The notes under the pieces were generated by a model. That model saw nothing but the letters and a program-made list of their open reading frames with translations. It did no database searches and was not told the origin of the DNA. A stretch of 35,492 bases of DNA. Origin: an uncultured Alphaproteobacteria bacterium. Its GTDB lineage: Bacteria; Pseudomonadota; Alphaproteobacteria; HIMB59. A program made the translations under genes and the position numbers. The stretch lies in NCBI GenBank assembly GCA_902528805.1, contig CABZUC010000005.1, forward strand, positions 1 through 35,492. Direction: 5' to 3'. Below, one piece after another: positions 8,047-16,386 of the stretch (positions are counted from its first letter, which is position 1; every line of letters starts with the position of its first letter).

Positions 8047-8988
8047 TTAGTTCATAAAGAGATCGATTTGATCTCTGTTATTAGCAATATAAGCAGTAGC
8101 TGCCTCAGCGTGAGTCATACCACCATTGTCAACGTAGTTAGCCATTTCACCAATATTACCTGATGTAAATTCCATTTTTGTGTAGAATTTATATGCAGAT
8201 GTGTGAGTAATTGGGAATTTGATATGAGCTGCTTTTTTTAACCAACCAATTGGGGAACCACAACCAGTTGTTTCAACAGAACCACCATCTTCAATTCTAC
8301 AACCTTGATAGAATGGTGGGAACTCAATAAATACAAATCCTTCAGCGTCAGTAAAGTTTGGTGTCCAATTAAAGATCACAGTTCCTCTACCTTCTTTTTT
8401 TGCTGCAGCTAATTCAGCCCATAGTGCATCTGCACTACCTGCAAATTTAACCATCCACTGATCATCTAAACCAAGACCTTTAAGTCTGTTAGGCATAACA
8501 TCTGTGTGCCACTCATAAGGGCCTTCTAACCATCTTCCTTTTCCGTCCGAGTCAGGTGTTGCAAAGTTAGCTTGACATTCTGGAGATTTTAAAGCTTCCC
8601 AACTTGGAAGACCTGGGCAAAGATTTTCGTCTATAACCCATTGAGGTACACCCATATCTTCTAGTGTAGGTGCAGCATGTGAACCAGCATCAATTAATCC
8701 ACCCTTATCCATTGCTTCATAGAAAGGCTTTGCCATAGTTGACTGCCATGTTTCATGTGCAACGTGCAATTCTCCTACTCTTACAGCTTCGTATCTTGTT
8801 GCTGACTCAGCTGGAACTAATTCAACGTCGTAACCTAACTCTTCAAAAGCTTGTTTCATGACGTTTGCCATAACGATTTGGCTAGACCAGTTTAAAACTG
8901 GTATTCTAATCGGATCTGCTGCTTTAGCTACAGTTGTAAAACCAGCAAATAAGACTAGAGCGTAAAATAATGAAATAAATTTTTTCAT
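8047..8988 (-). CDS. tmoX: TMAO/betaine ABC transporter substrate-binding protein (TmoX type)
   Basis: A 313-residue periplasmic binding protein of the glycine betaine (OpuAC) family. It begins with a clear signal peptide: MKK, a hydrophobic core, then a likely cleavage after AKA (about residue 23). The mature protein has many Trp and Tyr residues (NWSS, ETWQ, YEWH, DQWM, NWTPN) of the type that form the aromatic cage around quaternary or N-oxide ligands. The sequence is noticeably less AT-biased in amino-acid use than its neighbours, as expected for a highly expressed protein. The start at 8988 is set by a strong Shine-Dalgarno, AGGAGG, 6-7 bases upstream, the best in the window. It is first in the tmoX-tmoV-tmoW-tdm operon and is followed by a stable hairpin. 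Confidence 0.88.
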   Translation of the reverse strand: MKKFISLFYALVLFAGFTTVAKAADPIRIPVLNWSSQIVMANVMKQAFEELGYDVELVPAESATRYEAVRVGELHVAHETWQSTMAKPFYEAMDKGGLIDAGSHAAPTLEDMGVPQWVIDENLCPGLPSWEALKSPECQANFATPDSDGKGRWLEGPYEWHTDVMPNRLKGLGLDDQWMVKFAGSADALWAELAAAKKEGRGTVIFNWTPNFTDAEGFVFIEFPPFYQGCRIEDGGSVETTGCGSPIGWLKKAAHIKFPITHTSAYKFYTKMEFTSGNIGEMANYVDNGGMTHAEAATAYIANNRDQIDLFMN

Positions 8989-9022
8989 TTACTCCTCCTG
9001 TATCTATTATAATAGTAGGTGT

Positions 9023-9051
9023 AATATAAGGTAATTGCCATAAAGGTTGAA
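9023..9051 (-). promoter_or_regulatory. Candidate promoter of the tmoX operon
   Basis: In the 80-base gap between the divergent tmoX and alr genes, the minus strand reads TTCAAC (9046-9051), a 17-base spacer, then TATATT (9023-9028). Transcription from here would give a leader of roughly 30 bases including the strong Shine-Dalgarno. A second -10-like TATAAT lies closer to the gene (9006-9011) but leaves almost no leader. AT-rich DNA produces such matches by chance, so this is only a candidate. Confidence 0.33.
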
Positions 9052-9068
9052 GTATATTTTTTCATAAT

Positions 9069-10160
9069 ATGAAACATAATTTGTCCCAAATTGACTCTAA
9101 AATAAACAAGAAATCTATATTTATAAATAAAGATAATCTTTCTTATAATTACAAGCTTATTCAAAGGCATGTGAAAAAATCCAAAGTTATAAGTGTCATC
9201 AAAGGTGATGGTTATGGTCATGGCTTATTAGAATGTTGTAGGATTTTAAAATCAAGTAATTGTAATGATTTCTACGTGGCTAGATTAGACGATGCTTTGA
9301 GACTTAGGGAGAATAATAAAAATATCAATATTTATCTTTTGTCAGGTATTATAAAAAAAAATGATGTTAAAGAGATAGAAAATAAAAACATAATACCAAT
9401 AATTAATAGTCCTGAACAATTAGATATTATTGAAAATTCGTCGAAAAAATTAAATTATGTATTACATATTGATACTGGAATGAATAGGTTAGGATTTCAA
9501 ATAGAAAATTTTGAAGAAACTATAAATAAAATTAACTTTAAAAAAATAAAATTTGTTATGTCGCACCTTTCATCTGCTGATGACATAAATAAAAACGAAA
9601 GTAATAATCAATTAAAAAAACTTTTAAATTTTTCAAAAATATTCAATAAGCCTCTAAGTATTGCTAATTCAGCTGGGATATTTTTGAATAAAAAATATCA
9701 CTTAGATTTTGTGAGACCTGGAAAGAGTCTTTATGGAATTAGTCCTTTCAACAAAAAAAATTATAAACTTAAACAAGTTATGAGTATCTATGCTCCAATT
9801 CTTCAAGTAACTGATTTAAAAAAATCTCAAACAATTGGATATAGCCAAACATTTAAAACAAATAAAAAAATAAAGGTTGCAACTATTGATTTTGGTTACT
9901 CCGATGGATATTTGAGAAGTGGAAGTAATAGAGGTAAAGTATTCATAGATGGAATTCCTTGTAAAATTTTAGGAAGGGTGTCAATGGATCTTATAACTAT
10001 TGATGTTTCCAAAGTGCCCATGAAAAAACTATACTTGGGCAAGCCGGTTGAAATAATCGGAATAAATCAACCATATGAGAATATTGCATATGATACTGAG
10101 ACTAATGAACACGAAATACTTATTTCTTTAGGAAGAAATCTGAGTAGAGTGTATTTCTAA
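9069..10160 (+). CDS. alr: Alanine racemase
   Basis: PLP-dependent racemase making D-alanine for peptidoglycan, cytoplasmic, 363 residues (normal for the family). The PLP lysine is Lys45 in VIKGDGYGHG (usually VVKANAYGHG), followed by the TGMNRLGF segment near residue 137. The C-terminal domain has TIGYSQTF with the second catalytic Tyr, FGYSDGY, and GRVSMDLITIDVS. The 2-base gap to the following acyl-CoA dehydrogenase indicates co-transcription. No good Shine-Dalgarno is seen before the ATG. The N-terminal extension of about 15 residues is low-complexity and the true start could be slightly downstream. Confidence 0.93.
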   Translation: MKHNLSQIDSKINKKSIFINKDNLSYNYKLIQRHVKKSKVISVIKGDGYGHGLLECCRILKSSNCNDFYVARLDDALRLRENNKNINIYLLSGIIKKNDVKEIENKNIIPIINSPEQLDIIENSSKKLNYVLHIDTGMNRLGFQIENFEETINKINFKKIKFVMSHLSSADDINKNESNNQLKKLLNFSKIFNKPLSIANSAGIFLNKKYHLDFVRPGKSLYGISPFNKKNYKLKQVMSIYAPILQVTDLKKSQTIGYSQTFKTNKKIKVATIDFGYSDGYLRSGSNRGKVFIDGIPCKILGRVSMDLITIDVSKVPMKKLYLGKPVEIIGINQPYENIAYDTETNEHEILISLGRNLSRVYF

Positions 10161-10162
10161 AA

Positions 10163-11932
10163 ATGTATGAAGCACCTATAAAAGATTTAAATTTTGTAAT
10201 CAAAAATATAATTGATCTAAAAAAATTATCAGAAGTTGATGATTACAAAGAATTTTCAGATGACTTGGTTGAGGCAGTTTTAGAAGAAGCTGGAAAAATT
10301 GCAACTGAAGTTTTAGATCCATGTAACCTTTCTGGGGATCATGAAGGCTCAAAGAGACAAGATGATGGCAATGTAGTAACTCCTAAAGGTTATAAAGAAG
10401 CCTATGAGAGTTTGAGAGATGGTGGTTGGTTTGGCCTAGAGGCAAAAGAAAAATTTGGTGGACAACAAATACCCGTCACTTTGTCTGCTGCAGTTAATGA
10501 AATTTGGCATAGCTCGAACATGTCATTTGCACTTTGTCATCTGTTAACTCAAGGACTCATTTACGCCCTTCAAAAATCTGCCTCTGAAGATCAACAAAAT
10601 TTCTATATACCAAAATTAGCATCTGGGCATTGGACAGGAACAATGAATTTAACTGAACCACAGTCAGGCACTGATCTTTCAACTATTAAAACTAAAGCTA
10701 TTAAAGAAAATGGCCACTATAAAATTTTTGGACAAAAAATTTATATTACCTATGGTGAGCATGATTTGTCTGAAAATATAGTTCACTTGGTCCTAGCAAG
10801 AACTCCTGACGCTCCAGAAGGAAATAAAGGTATCTCTGTATTCTTAGTACCAAAATTTGTTCCCAATGATGACGGAACAGTAGGTAATAAAAATGATGTT
10901 ACTTGTTTATCGATTGAAAAAAAACTTGGCGTAAAAGGCTCACCAACTGCTGTCTTACAGTTTGGAGAGAAAGATGGGGCAATAGGTTATTTAGTTGGTG
11001 AAGAAAACCAAGGTCTAAACATTATGTTTGAAATGATGAACCACGCAAGATTTTCTGTTGGTGTTCAGGGACTTGCTGTTTCTGAGAGAGCTTACCAACA
11101 ATCTAAGATGTATGCTTTTGACCGAGTGCAAGGTATTCCGATAGATGGAAAAAAAGGAGATCCTATTATTAATCATCCTGATGTTCTTCGTTTATCTTCT
11201 ACTATGAAATCAGAAATTGAAGCTATGAGAGCTATTGCTATTTATGGTGCTTTCTCTTTGGATATGTCAAAATCTTCAAATAGTGAATATTGGGAAACTA
11301 AATCTTCTTTAATGATACCGATTATCAAAGGGTGGCTTACCGAGAGATCAATAGAAATAACTTCTAATGCTTTACAAATTCACGGTGGCATGGGTTTCAT
11401 AGAAGAAACTGGTATCGCACAACATTACAGAGATGCAAGAATTCTTCCAATTTATGAAGGCACAACTGCTATACAAGCAAACGATTTAGTTTTTCGAAAA
11501 ACTATAAGAGATAATGGAAAAAGTATTTTGGAATTAATTAATGAGATTAAAGATGAAACAAAAGAGTCATTAAACTCTGAAAACTCAAAGATTAAAGAAT
11601 TATCAAAAAAAATGAGTTCTTCTCTAAATTCTGCTGAAAAAGTTGTTGAACATATTGTTTCAGTTTCAAATAATAAAAAAAGACCAGCTGTATCTGGAGT
11701 TAACTATTTGATGATGCTCGGATATATTTTTGGTGGATGGATGATGATTAAAACGGCAAATAAATCAATCGAATTAAAAGATAATAATGAAATTGACCAA
11801 GAATTTTTAAATGCAAAACTAGCAACATCTAGTATTTATATTTCAAGTATTCTTCCGAAAATTGAGAGCTTGAAGACCATTATTATTAATGGGGATGAGG
11901 ATGTCTTATCTATGAAAAATAATTGGTTATAA
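10163..11932 (+). CDS. Acyl-CoA dehydrogenase, DmdC-like long form
   Basis: A 589-residue FAD acyl-CoA dehydrogenase of the long class with an extra C-terminal domain, the class that includes the DmdC methylmercaptopropionyl-CoA dehydrogenases. It oxidises an acyl-CoA to the 2-enoyl-CoA and passes electrons to ETF. Key segments are MNLTEPQSGTDL near residue 160 (FAD/substrate binding), QKIYITYGEHD, GSPTAVLQF, ARFSVGVQG, QIHGGMGFIEETG, and YEGTTAIQANDL near 430, which holds the expected catalytic Glu. It sits 2 bases after alr and 1 base before a GNAT-like gene. Opposite and downstream lie ETF-QO and EtfAB, its natural electron acceptors. No dmdA, dmdB or dmdD is in the window, so the DMSP role is a possibility only; ordinary fatty acyl-CoA is equally likely. 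Confidence 0.88.
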   Translation: MYEAPIKDLNFVIKNIIDLKKLSEVDDYKEFSDDLVEAVLEEAGKIATEVLDPCNLSGDHEGSKRQDDGNVVTPKGYKEAYESLRDGGWFGLEAKEKFGGQQIPVTLSAAVNEIWHSSNMSFALCHLLTQGLIYALQKSASEDQQNFYIPKLASGHWTGTMNLTEPQSGTDLSTIKTKAIKENGHYKIFGQKIYITYGEHDLSENIVHLVLARTPDAPEGNKGISVFLVPKFVPNDDGTVGNKNDVTCLSIEKKLGVKGSPTAVLQFGEKDGAIGYLVGEENQGLNIMFEMMNHARFSVGVQGLAVSERAYQQSKMYAFDRVQGIPIDGKKGDPIINHPDVLRLSSTMKSEIEAMRAIAIYGAFSLDMSKSSNSEYWETKSSLMIPIIKGWLTERSIEITSNALQIHGGMGFIEETGIAQHYRDARILPIYEGTTAIQANDLVFRKTIRDNGKSILELINEIKDETKESLNSENSKIKELSKKMSSSLNSAEKVVEHIVSVSNNKKRPAVSGVNYLMMLGYIFGGWMMIKTANKSIELKDNNEIDQEFLNAKLATSSIYISSILPKIESLKTIIINGDEDVLSMKNNWL

Positions 11933-11933
11933 A

Positions 11934-12425
11934 ATGGAAAAAATTAAAACAAGATTAAGCAATTTTTTTGCATGGTTATCTAAAGCGGAATTAGTTGAAC
12001 TTGATTCTGTTGATACTAGTGAAGATCCTATTAGACCTGAAATAGACAATGAATTTAGGACATCTTATGGAAGAAAAATATATGGTTTAAAATCTAATGA
12101 GAATGTTGAGGGATTTATATGCTTGGCTTTTTGTAATGAAGTGCCTCAAACTATGAAAGAGCTCGATTTAATGAGCAAAAATGCTTTCCATGAAAAGAAT
12201 GGACATATTGCTGTTGCTTACACAGTTTGGTCAAGAAAAAGAGGCGCGGGCAAGGAGACAATTTTTAATACAATGAAATTTGTTAAAGATGAGATGAACA
12301 ATGTTGATCGTTTTATTACTCTCTCACCATTGACGCCTATAGCTACACATTTTCATATCAAACATGGTGCTAAGTTAATAAACATCAATGCAACTTCACA
12401 AAATTTTGAATACGATTTTGGTTAA
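11934..12425 (+). CDS. GNAT-like protein with malonyl-CoA-decarboxylase-like C-terminal motif, function unknown
   Basis: A 163-residue soluble protein with no signal peptide or membrane segment. It starts 1 base after the acyl-CoA dehydrogenase stop, so the two are translated from one message. The middle (SYGRKIYGL, GFICLAF, HIAVAYTVW) reads like the central strands of a GNAT N-acyltransferase fold, and the RKRGAGKETIF segment resembles an acyl-CoA phosphate-binding loop. The end, RFITLSPLTPIATHFHIKHG, resembles the FVTLSPIPGF and FHxxNGA segments of malonyl-CoA decarboxylase, whose catalytic domain is also GNAT-like. It is far too short for a full malonyl-CoA decarboxylase. An acyl-CoA-related role fits both fold and neighbour, but the reaction cannot be named. 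Confidence 0.62.
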   Translation: MEKIKTRLSNFFAWLSKAELVELDSVDTSEDPIRPEIDNEFRTSYGRKIYGLKSNENVEGFICLAFCNEVPQTMKELDLMSKNAFHEKNGHIAVAYTVWSRKRGAGKETIFNTMKFVKDEMNNVDRFITLSPLTPIATHFHIKHGAKLININATSQNFEYDFG

Positions 12426-14059
12426 GTTCCAGAGTATATAGGTCCACCACCACCTTCAGGCGTGACCCACTCTATATTCTGTGATGGTTCTTTAATATCG
12501 CAGGTTTTACAATGAATACAATTTTGAGAATTAATTTTTAAAACTTTTTTTTGGAGTTCATCATCAAACTCTACTTCATAAACACCCGCTGGACAGTACC
12601 TTTGAGCAGGTTCATCATACTCCTTAATTGTATATGTAGTTGATAAATCTTTATCATTGAGAAGTAAATGACATGGTTGGTCATCTGCATGATTAGTTCC
12701 AGACAAATAAACCGAACTAGGTTTATCAAATGTTAATACTCCATCATACTTAGGGTATGTTATTTTTTTTGCATCCTTGGCAGGTATTAATGTTTCGTGA
12801 TCTGCATGTTTGTGTTGAAGAGTAAAGGGAAGCTTACCTCCAAATAATTTTTGATCAATGCCAGTAAATATCATCGCAGGAATTAAACCCCATTGGAAAC
12901 TTGGTTTCACATTGCGAGCTTGATGTAATTCTTTATGGACCCAAGAATTTTTAAATTTATCTTCATATGATGATAAATCCTCATTTTTAGAGATGTGATT
13001 TTCAATTACTTCTGCAGCTATAATTCCACTCTTCATGGCAGTGTGGGAACCTTTAATTTTAGGCATATTCAGTGTGCCTGCATCGCAGCCTATTAAAAGT
13101 GCCCCAGGCATATGCATTTGAGGTAGACTTTGTAAACCACCTTCGATTAGAGCTCTTGCTCCATAAGAAATTCTTTTCCCACCTTGAAGTAATTTTTTTA
13201 CATCAGGATGTGTTTTAAATTGTTGAAACTCATCATATGGAGATAGGTAAGGATTTTTATAATCAAGACCTATAACAAAACCTAAATAAATTTGATTATT
13301 TTCAGCATGATAACAAAAACTCCCACCGTAAATATCATTACTCAAGGGCCAACCAACACTGTGAGAGACTTTACCTAAACTATGGTTCTCTGGACTAATT
13401 TCCCAAATTTCTTTAAAACCGATACCATATTGTTGTGGTGATTTATTATTTTTATCTAAATTAAATTTTTTTAAAGCTTCTTTTCCAAGATGACCTCTGC
13501 ATCCTTCTGATAATACTGTTACTCTGCCTTTAATATTAATTCCAGGCTCAAAATTATCTTTGGGATTATTTTCTTTGTCCAAACCCATGTCACCAGTTTG
13601 AACTCCAATGACTTGATTGGACTCATCATAAATTAATTTACTCGCAGCAAATCCTGGAAAAATTTCTACACCTAAATTTTCTGCAAATTCTCCTAACCAC
13701 TTACAAAGGTTCGATAAACTAATTATGTAGTTACCATGGTTTTGTAGTGTTTTTGGGAGTAAAAAATTTGGAATTTTTATACTTTTATTATTTGTATAAA
13801 ATAAAAAGTCCTCTGATCGAACATCAGTTTTAATTGGAGAGTCTAAATCTTTCCAATTTGGTATAAGTTCATCCAATGCTTTTGTTTCAAAAACATTTCC
13901 GCTAAGGATATGTGCCCCTACCTCAGAGGATTTTTCTAAAATACAAACAGAGAGTTCAGTGTTTAACTGTTTTAATTTTATAGCTGTAGATAAACCAGCT
14001 GGCCCAGCACCAACTATTACCACATCATAGCTTAACTCTTCTCTTACAATTTCTGACAT
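12422..14059 (-). CDS. Electron transfer flavoprotein:ubiquinone oxidoreductase (ETF-QO)
   Basis: A 545-residue membrane-peripheral enzyme passing electrons from reduced ETF to ubiquinone. The N-terminal dinucleotide motif VVIVGAGPAGLS binds FAD, VLSEGCRGHLGK is the second flavin segment, and GCDAGTLNMPKIKGSHTAMK is the strongly conserved ETF-QO block. The C-terminus has the [4Fe-4S] cysteines Cys489 (in CPAGVYE), Cys514, Cys517 and Cys520 (CIHCKTC), and ends in EGGGGPIYSGT. Length and motifs are complete. It lies 24 bases after etfA in an etfB-etfA-ETF-QO order. Its stop shares TTAA with the stop of the GNAT-like gene. It serves the acyl-CoA dehydrogenase and probably the dimethylglycine dehydrogenase nearby. 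Confidence 0.96.
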   Translation of the reverse strand: MSEIVREELSYDVVIVGAGPAGLSTAIKLKQLNTELSVCILEKSSEVGAHILSGNVFETKALDELIPNWKDLDSPIKTDVRSEDFLFYTNNKSIKIPNFLLPKTLQNHGNYIISLSNLCKWLGEFAENLGVEIFPGFAASKLIYDESNQVIGVQTGDMGLDKENNPKDNFEPGINIKGRVTVLSEGCRGHLGKEALKKFNLDKNNKSPQQYGIGFKEIWEISPENHSLGKVSHSVGWPLSNDIYGGSFCYHAENNQIYLGFVIGLDYKNPYLSPYDEFQQFKTHPDVKKLLQGGKRISYGARALIEGGLQSLPQMHMPGALLIGCDAGTLNMPKIKGSHTAMKSGIIAAEVIENHISKNEDLSSYEDKFKNSWVHKELHQARNVKPSFQWGLIPAMIFTGIDQKLFGGKLPFTLQHKHADHETLIPAKDAKKITYPKYDGVLTFDKPSSVYLSGTNHADDQPCHLLLNDKDLSTTYTIKEYDEPAQRYCPAGVYEVEFDDELQKKVLKINSQNCIHCKTCDIKEPSQNIEWVTPEGGGGPIYSGT

Positions 14060-14083
14060 TTGTACTAAATAATATACTAAATA

Positions 14084-15037
14084 TTACGATTCTATCTGAT
14101 TAAGTAGATCTAACTCTTTAATTATTTCTGGTATTGCTTGAAAAAGGTCCGAAGACAGTCCGTAATCAGCAACATTAAAAATAGGTGCCTCTAAATCCTT
14201 ATTTATAGCAACAATTACTTTACTTTCTTTCATTCCTGCAAGATGTTGAATTGCACCAGATATACCTATTGCTATATAGAGTTCTGGGGCTACCATTTTG
14301 CCTGTTTGTCCGACTTGATATTCATTACCTATGTAACCAGAGTCAACTGCTGCTCTTGAGGCTCCAACAGCTGCATTTAATTTATCAGCTAATTCATATA
14401 ATAATTTAAAATTATCCGAATTTTCTAAACCTCTACCACCAGATACAACGATTCTTGCATTGCCAAGTTCAGGTCTATCACTTTTTGAAACTTCTCTATT
14501 AATGAAAATGGTTTTTAGGTCAGTATCAACAAAAGGAGTTTCTTCAATAGATGCATTTCCACCGGAGTCTTCAGATTTTTCAAAAGAAGTTGGTCTAATG
14601 GTTAATAAGTTAATTTTTTGATTAGTTTGTACTTGAGAAATAGCATTCCCTGCGTATATGGGTCTGACAAAGGTATCGTTTGAAACAATATCAATAACAT
14701 CACTAATTTGAGTTATATCTAATAGAGCAGAGACTCTTGGTAAAAGGTTTTTCCCAAATGTACTAGCAGGTGCAAGTATATGTGAATAGTTTTCAGCAAG
14801 ATTAGAAATTAAAGGTGCTGATAATTCTGGTAAGAAATTTTTCAATTTTTCATTATCACACTTAATAATTTTAGAGAGAAGGTGTATGTCTTTAGACTTA
14901 TTAGTTAATTCGTCAATATTACTACCCAAGATAAAAAGGTGAATATCATCACTTAGTTTTTTGGCAGCGGTGATTGTATTTAAAGTTGAAGATTTTAAAC
15001 TACTATTATCATGCTCTGCTATTACTAATACCGCCAT
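14084..15037 (-). CDS. etfA: Electron transfer flavoprotein alpha subunit
   Basis: A 317-residue FixB-type subunit that carries the redox-active FAD of ETF. The C-terminal FAD domain is textbook: VVSGGRGLEN near residue 198, AAVGASRAAVDSGY, QVGQTGKMVAPELYIAIGIS and VAINKDLEAPIFNVADYG. The N-terminal half is the more variable nucleotide-like domain. Its ATG follows the etfB stop with no intervening base, so the subunits should be made in equal amounts. Confidence 0.96.
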   Translation of the reverse strand: MAVLVIAEHDNSSLKSSTLNTITAAKKLSDDIHLFILGSNIDELTNKSKDIHLLSKIIKCDNEKLKNFLPELSAPLISNLAENYSHILAPASTFGKNLLPRVSALLDITQISDVIDIVSNDTFVRPIYAGNAISQVQTNQKINLLTIRPTSFEKSEDSGGNASIEETPFVDTDLKTIFINREVSKSDRPELGNARIVVSGGRGLENSDNFKLLYELADKLNAAVGASRAAVDSGYIGNEYQVGQTGKMVAPELYIAIGISGAIQHLAGMKESKVIVAINKDLEAPIFNVADYGLSSDLFQAIPEIIKELDLLNQIES

Positions 15038-15787
15038 TTAAATAACTTTTGCCTCATACTTTAATTTTTTGACTAGTTCTTTTACATCACTGACCATTAC
15101 TCCTGCTTTTCTTTTAGGAGGTTCTATGACTTTTAAAGTTTTAATTCTTGGTGTTGTATCTATTCCCAATGAGTCAATATCAATTATATCTAAAGGTTTT
15201 TTTTTAGCTTTCATTATATTTGGTAAAGAAGCAAAACGTGGGGTATTAAGTCTTAAATCACAAGTGAGAACAGCAGGTAAACTAGTTTCTAAATTTTCAA
15301 TACCCTCATCTATTTCTCTTGAGATGGAAACTTTATTGCCTTCAATTTTTAAATTTGAAATAAAGCAGCCTTGTGGCCAGTTTAGTAAAGCAGATAGAAT
15401 TTGACCAGTTTGATTAGAGTCATCATCAATAGCTTGTTTACCCATGAGAACTAAATCTGGTTTTTCTTTTTCTATCAATTTCATAAGTGTTTTAGCAACA
15501 GCTAAGGGTTCTAAAGTATTTTGTGTTTTTAATAAAATTGATTTATCTATACCCATTGCCATAGATGTTCTTAAAACGTCTTGGGATTTTTCATCACCAA
15601 TTGATACTGCAACAGTTTCTGAAGCTAGACCTTGTTCTTTTAGTTTTACAGCTTCTTCGATTGCGTTTTCATCTGGGGGGTTCACTGACATTTTTACATT
15701 TTGAGTCTCAACCCCACTATTATCACTTTTGACCCTGATTTGGACCTTGTAGTCGACAACTCTTTTTACAGCAACTAAAACTTTCAT
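15038..15787 (-). CDS. etfB: Electron transfer flavoprotein beta subunit
   Basis: A 249-residue FixA-type subunit, full length. Visible marks are MKVLVAVKRVVDY at the start, the NPPDENAIEEAVKLKEQG segment, LVLMGKQAIDDDSNQTGQ (the AMP-binding region and ETF-beta signature), and the C-terminal IMKAKKKPLD followed by a recognition loop. It is the first gene of etfB-etfA-ETF-QO. The 53-base gap to the divergent Nudix gene must hold both promoters; I see no strong Shine-Dalgarno in front of the ATG. Confidence 0.96.
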   Translation of the reverse strand: MKVLVAVKRVVDYKVQIRVKSDNSGVETQNVKMSVNPPDENAIEEAVKLKEQGLASETVAVSIGDEKSQDVLRTSMAMGIDKSILLKTQNTLEPLAVAKTLMKLIEKEKPDLVLMGKQAIDDDSNQTGQILSALLNWPQGCFISNLKIEGNKVSISREIDEGIENLETSLPAVLTCDLRLNTPRFASLPNIMKAKKKPLDIIDIDSLGIDTTPRIKTLKVIEPPKRKAGVMVSDVKELVKKLKYEAKVI

Positions 15788-15840
15788 TTGAATTTCAATA
15801 AAATAAACTAACTTTATTAAGATACAAGATACAAAAAAAT

Positions 15841-16386
15841 ATGGAAAATATTAAAAAAAAGAGAATTTATAAAAATTTTTTTGAACTAAATATCAAATTT
15901 GACAAAAAAAATGAATCTACTGAAATTAAAGAAAATTATGTTTTTAATGGGAATAGTGTGTCTGCCATATGTTATAATGAAAAATTAAAATTATTTTATT
16001 TTATAAAACAATTCAGACCAACCTATTATTTTAGCAAACTGTCCTCATCTCCCCTTGAAATTGTAGCAGGGGGAATAAATAAAAATGAAACAAGTCGTGA
16101 AGCAATAAAAAGAGAGATTCAAGAAGAACTAGGAGTTAAACCTTTAGTTTTAAAAAAGTTAGACACATTGATAATAGCTCCAGATATTTTAGAAGAAATG
16201 ACAGATATCTACTTGGCTAAAGTTCCAGAGATTAAAAAATTTAAAATCTCTAATCCTCAAGAAGGAGAATTTATAAAAATAGTTCCTTTAAAAAAAAATG
16301 ATATCTATAAGTTGCTTAGATCTAACAAACCGCAGAATATTGTAACTAAATATATAATCTTTAAAATTAAAGAACTTAAGATTTGA
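15841..16386 (+). CDS. Nudix hydrolase, probably ADP-ribose pyrophosphatase-like
   Basis: A 181-residue cytoplasmic Nudix protein. The Nudix box GX5EX7REUXEEXGU is complete at residues 77-99 (Gly77, Glu83, Arg91-Glu92, Glu95-Glu96, Gly98), giving the metal-binding glutamates. Upstream, FIKQFRP resembles the VxQFRP segment of the ADP-ribose/GDP-mannose pyrophosphatase branch (NudF, NudK). The stretch LIIAPDILEEMTDIYLAK fits the same branch. The exact nucleotide-sugar substrate cannot be read from sequence. The 3' end overlaps the opposing dimethylglycine dehydrogenase gene by 11 bases. Confidence 0.83.
   Translation: MENIKKKRIYKNFFELNIKFDKKNESTEIKENYVFNGNSVSAICYNEKLKLFYFIKQFRPTYYFSKLSSSPLEIVAGGINKNETSREAIKREIQEELGVKPLVLKKLDTLIIAPDILEEMTDIYLAKVPEIKKFKISNPQEGEFIKIVPLKKNDIYKLLRSNKPQNIVTKYIIFKIKELKI

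Noticed and set aside
8985..9221. 78-codon minus-strand ORF spanning the tmoX-alr gap
   Set aside because: It overlaps the start of alr antisense and ends in the tmoX start; no recognisable protein sequence and it would bury the tmoX promoter and Shine-Dalgarno.
15069..15404. 111-codon plus-strand ORF opposite etfB
   Set aside because: It lies fully antisense to a well-supported etfB gene, and its sequence is a frame shadow without family features.
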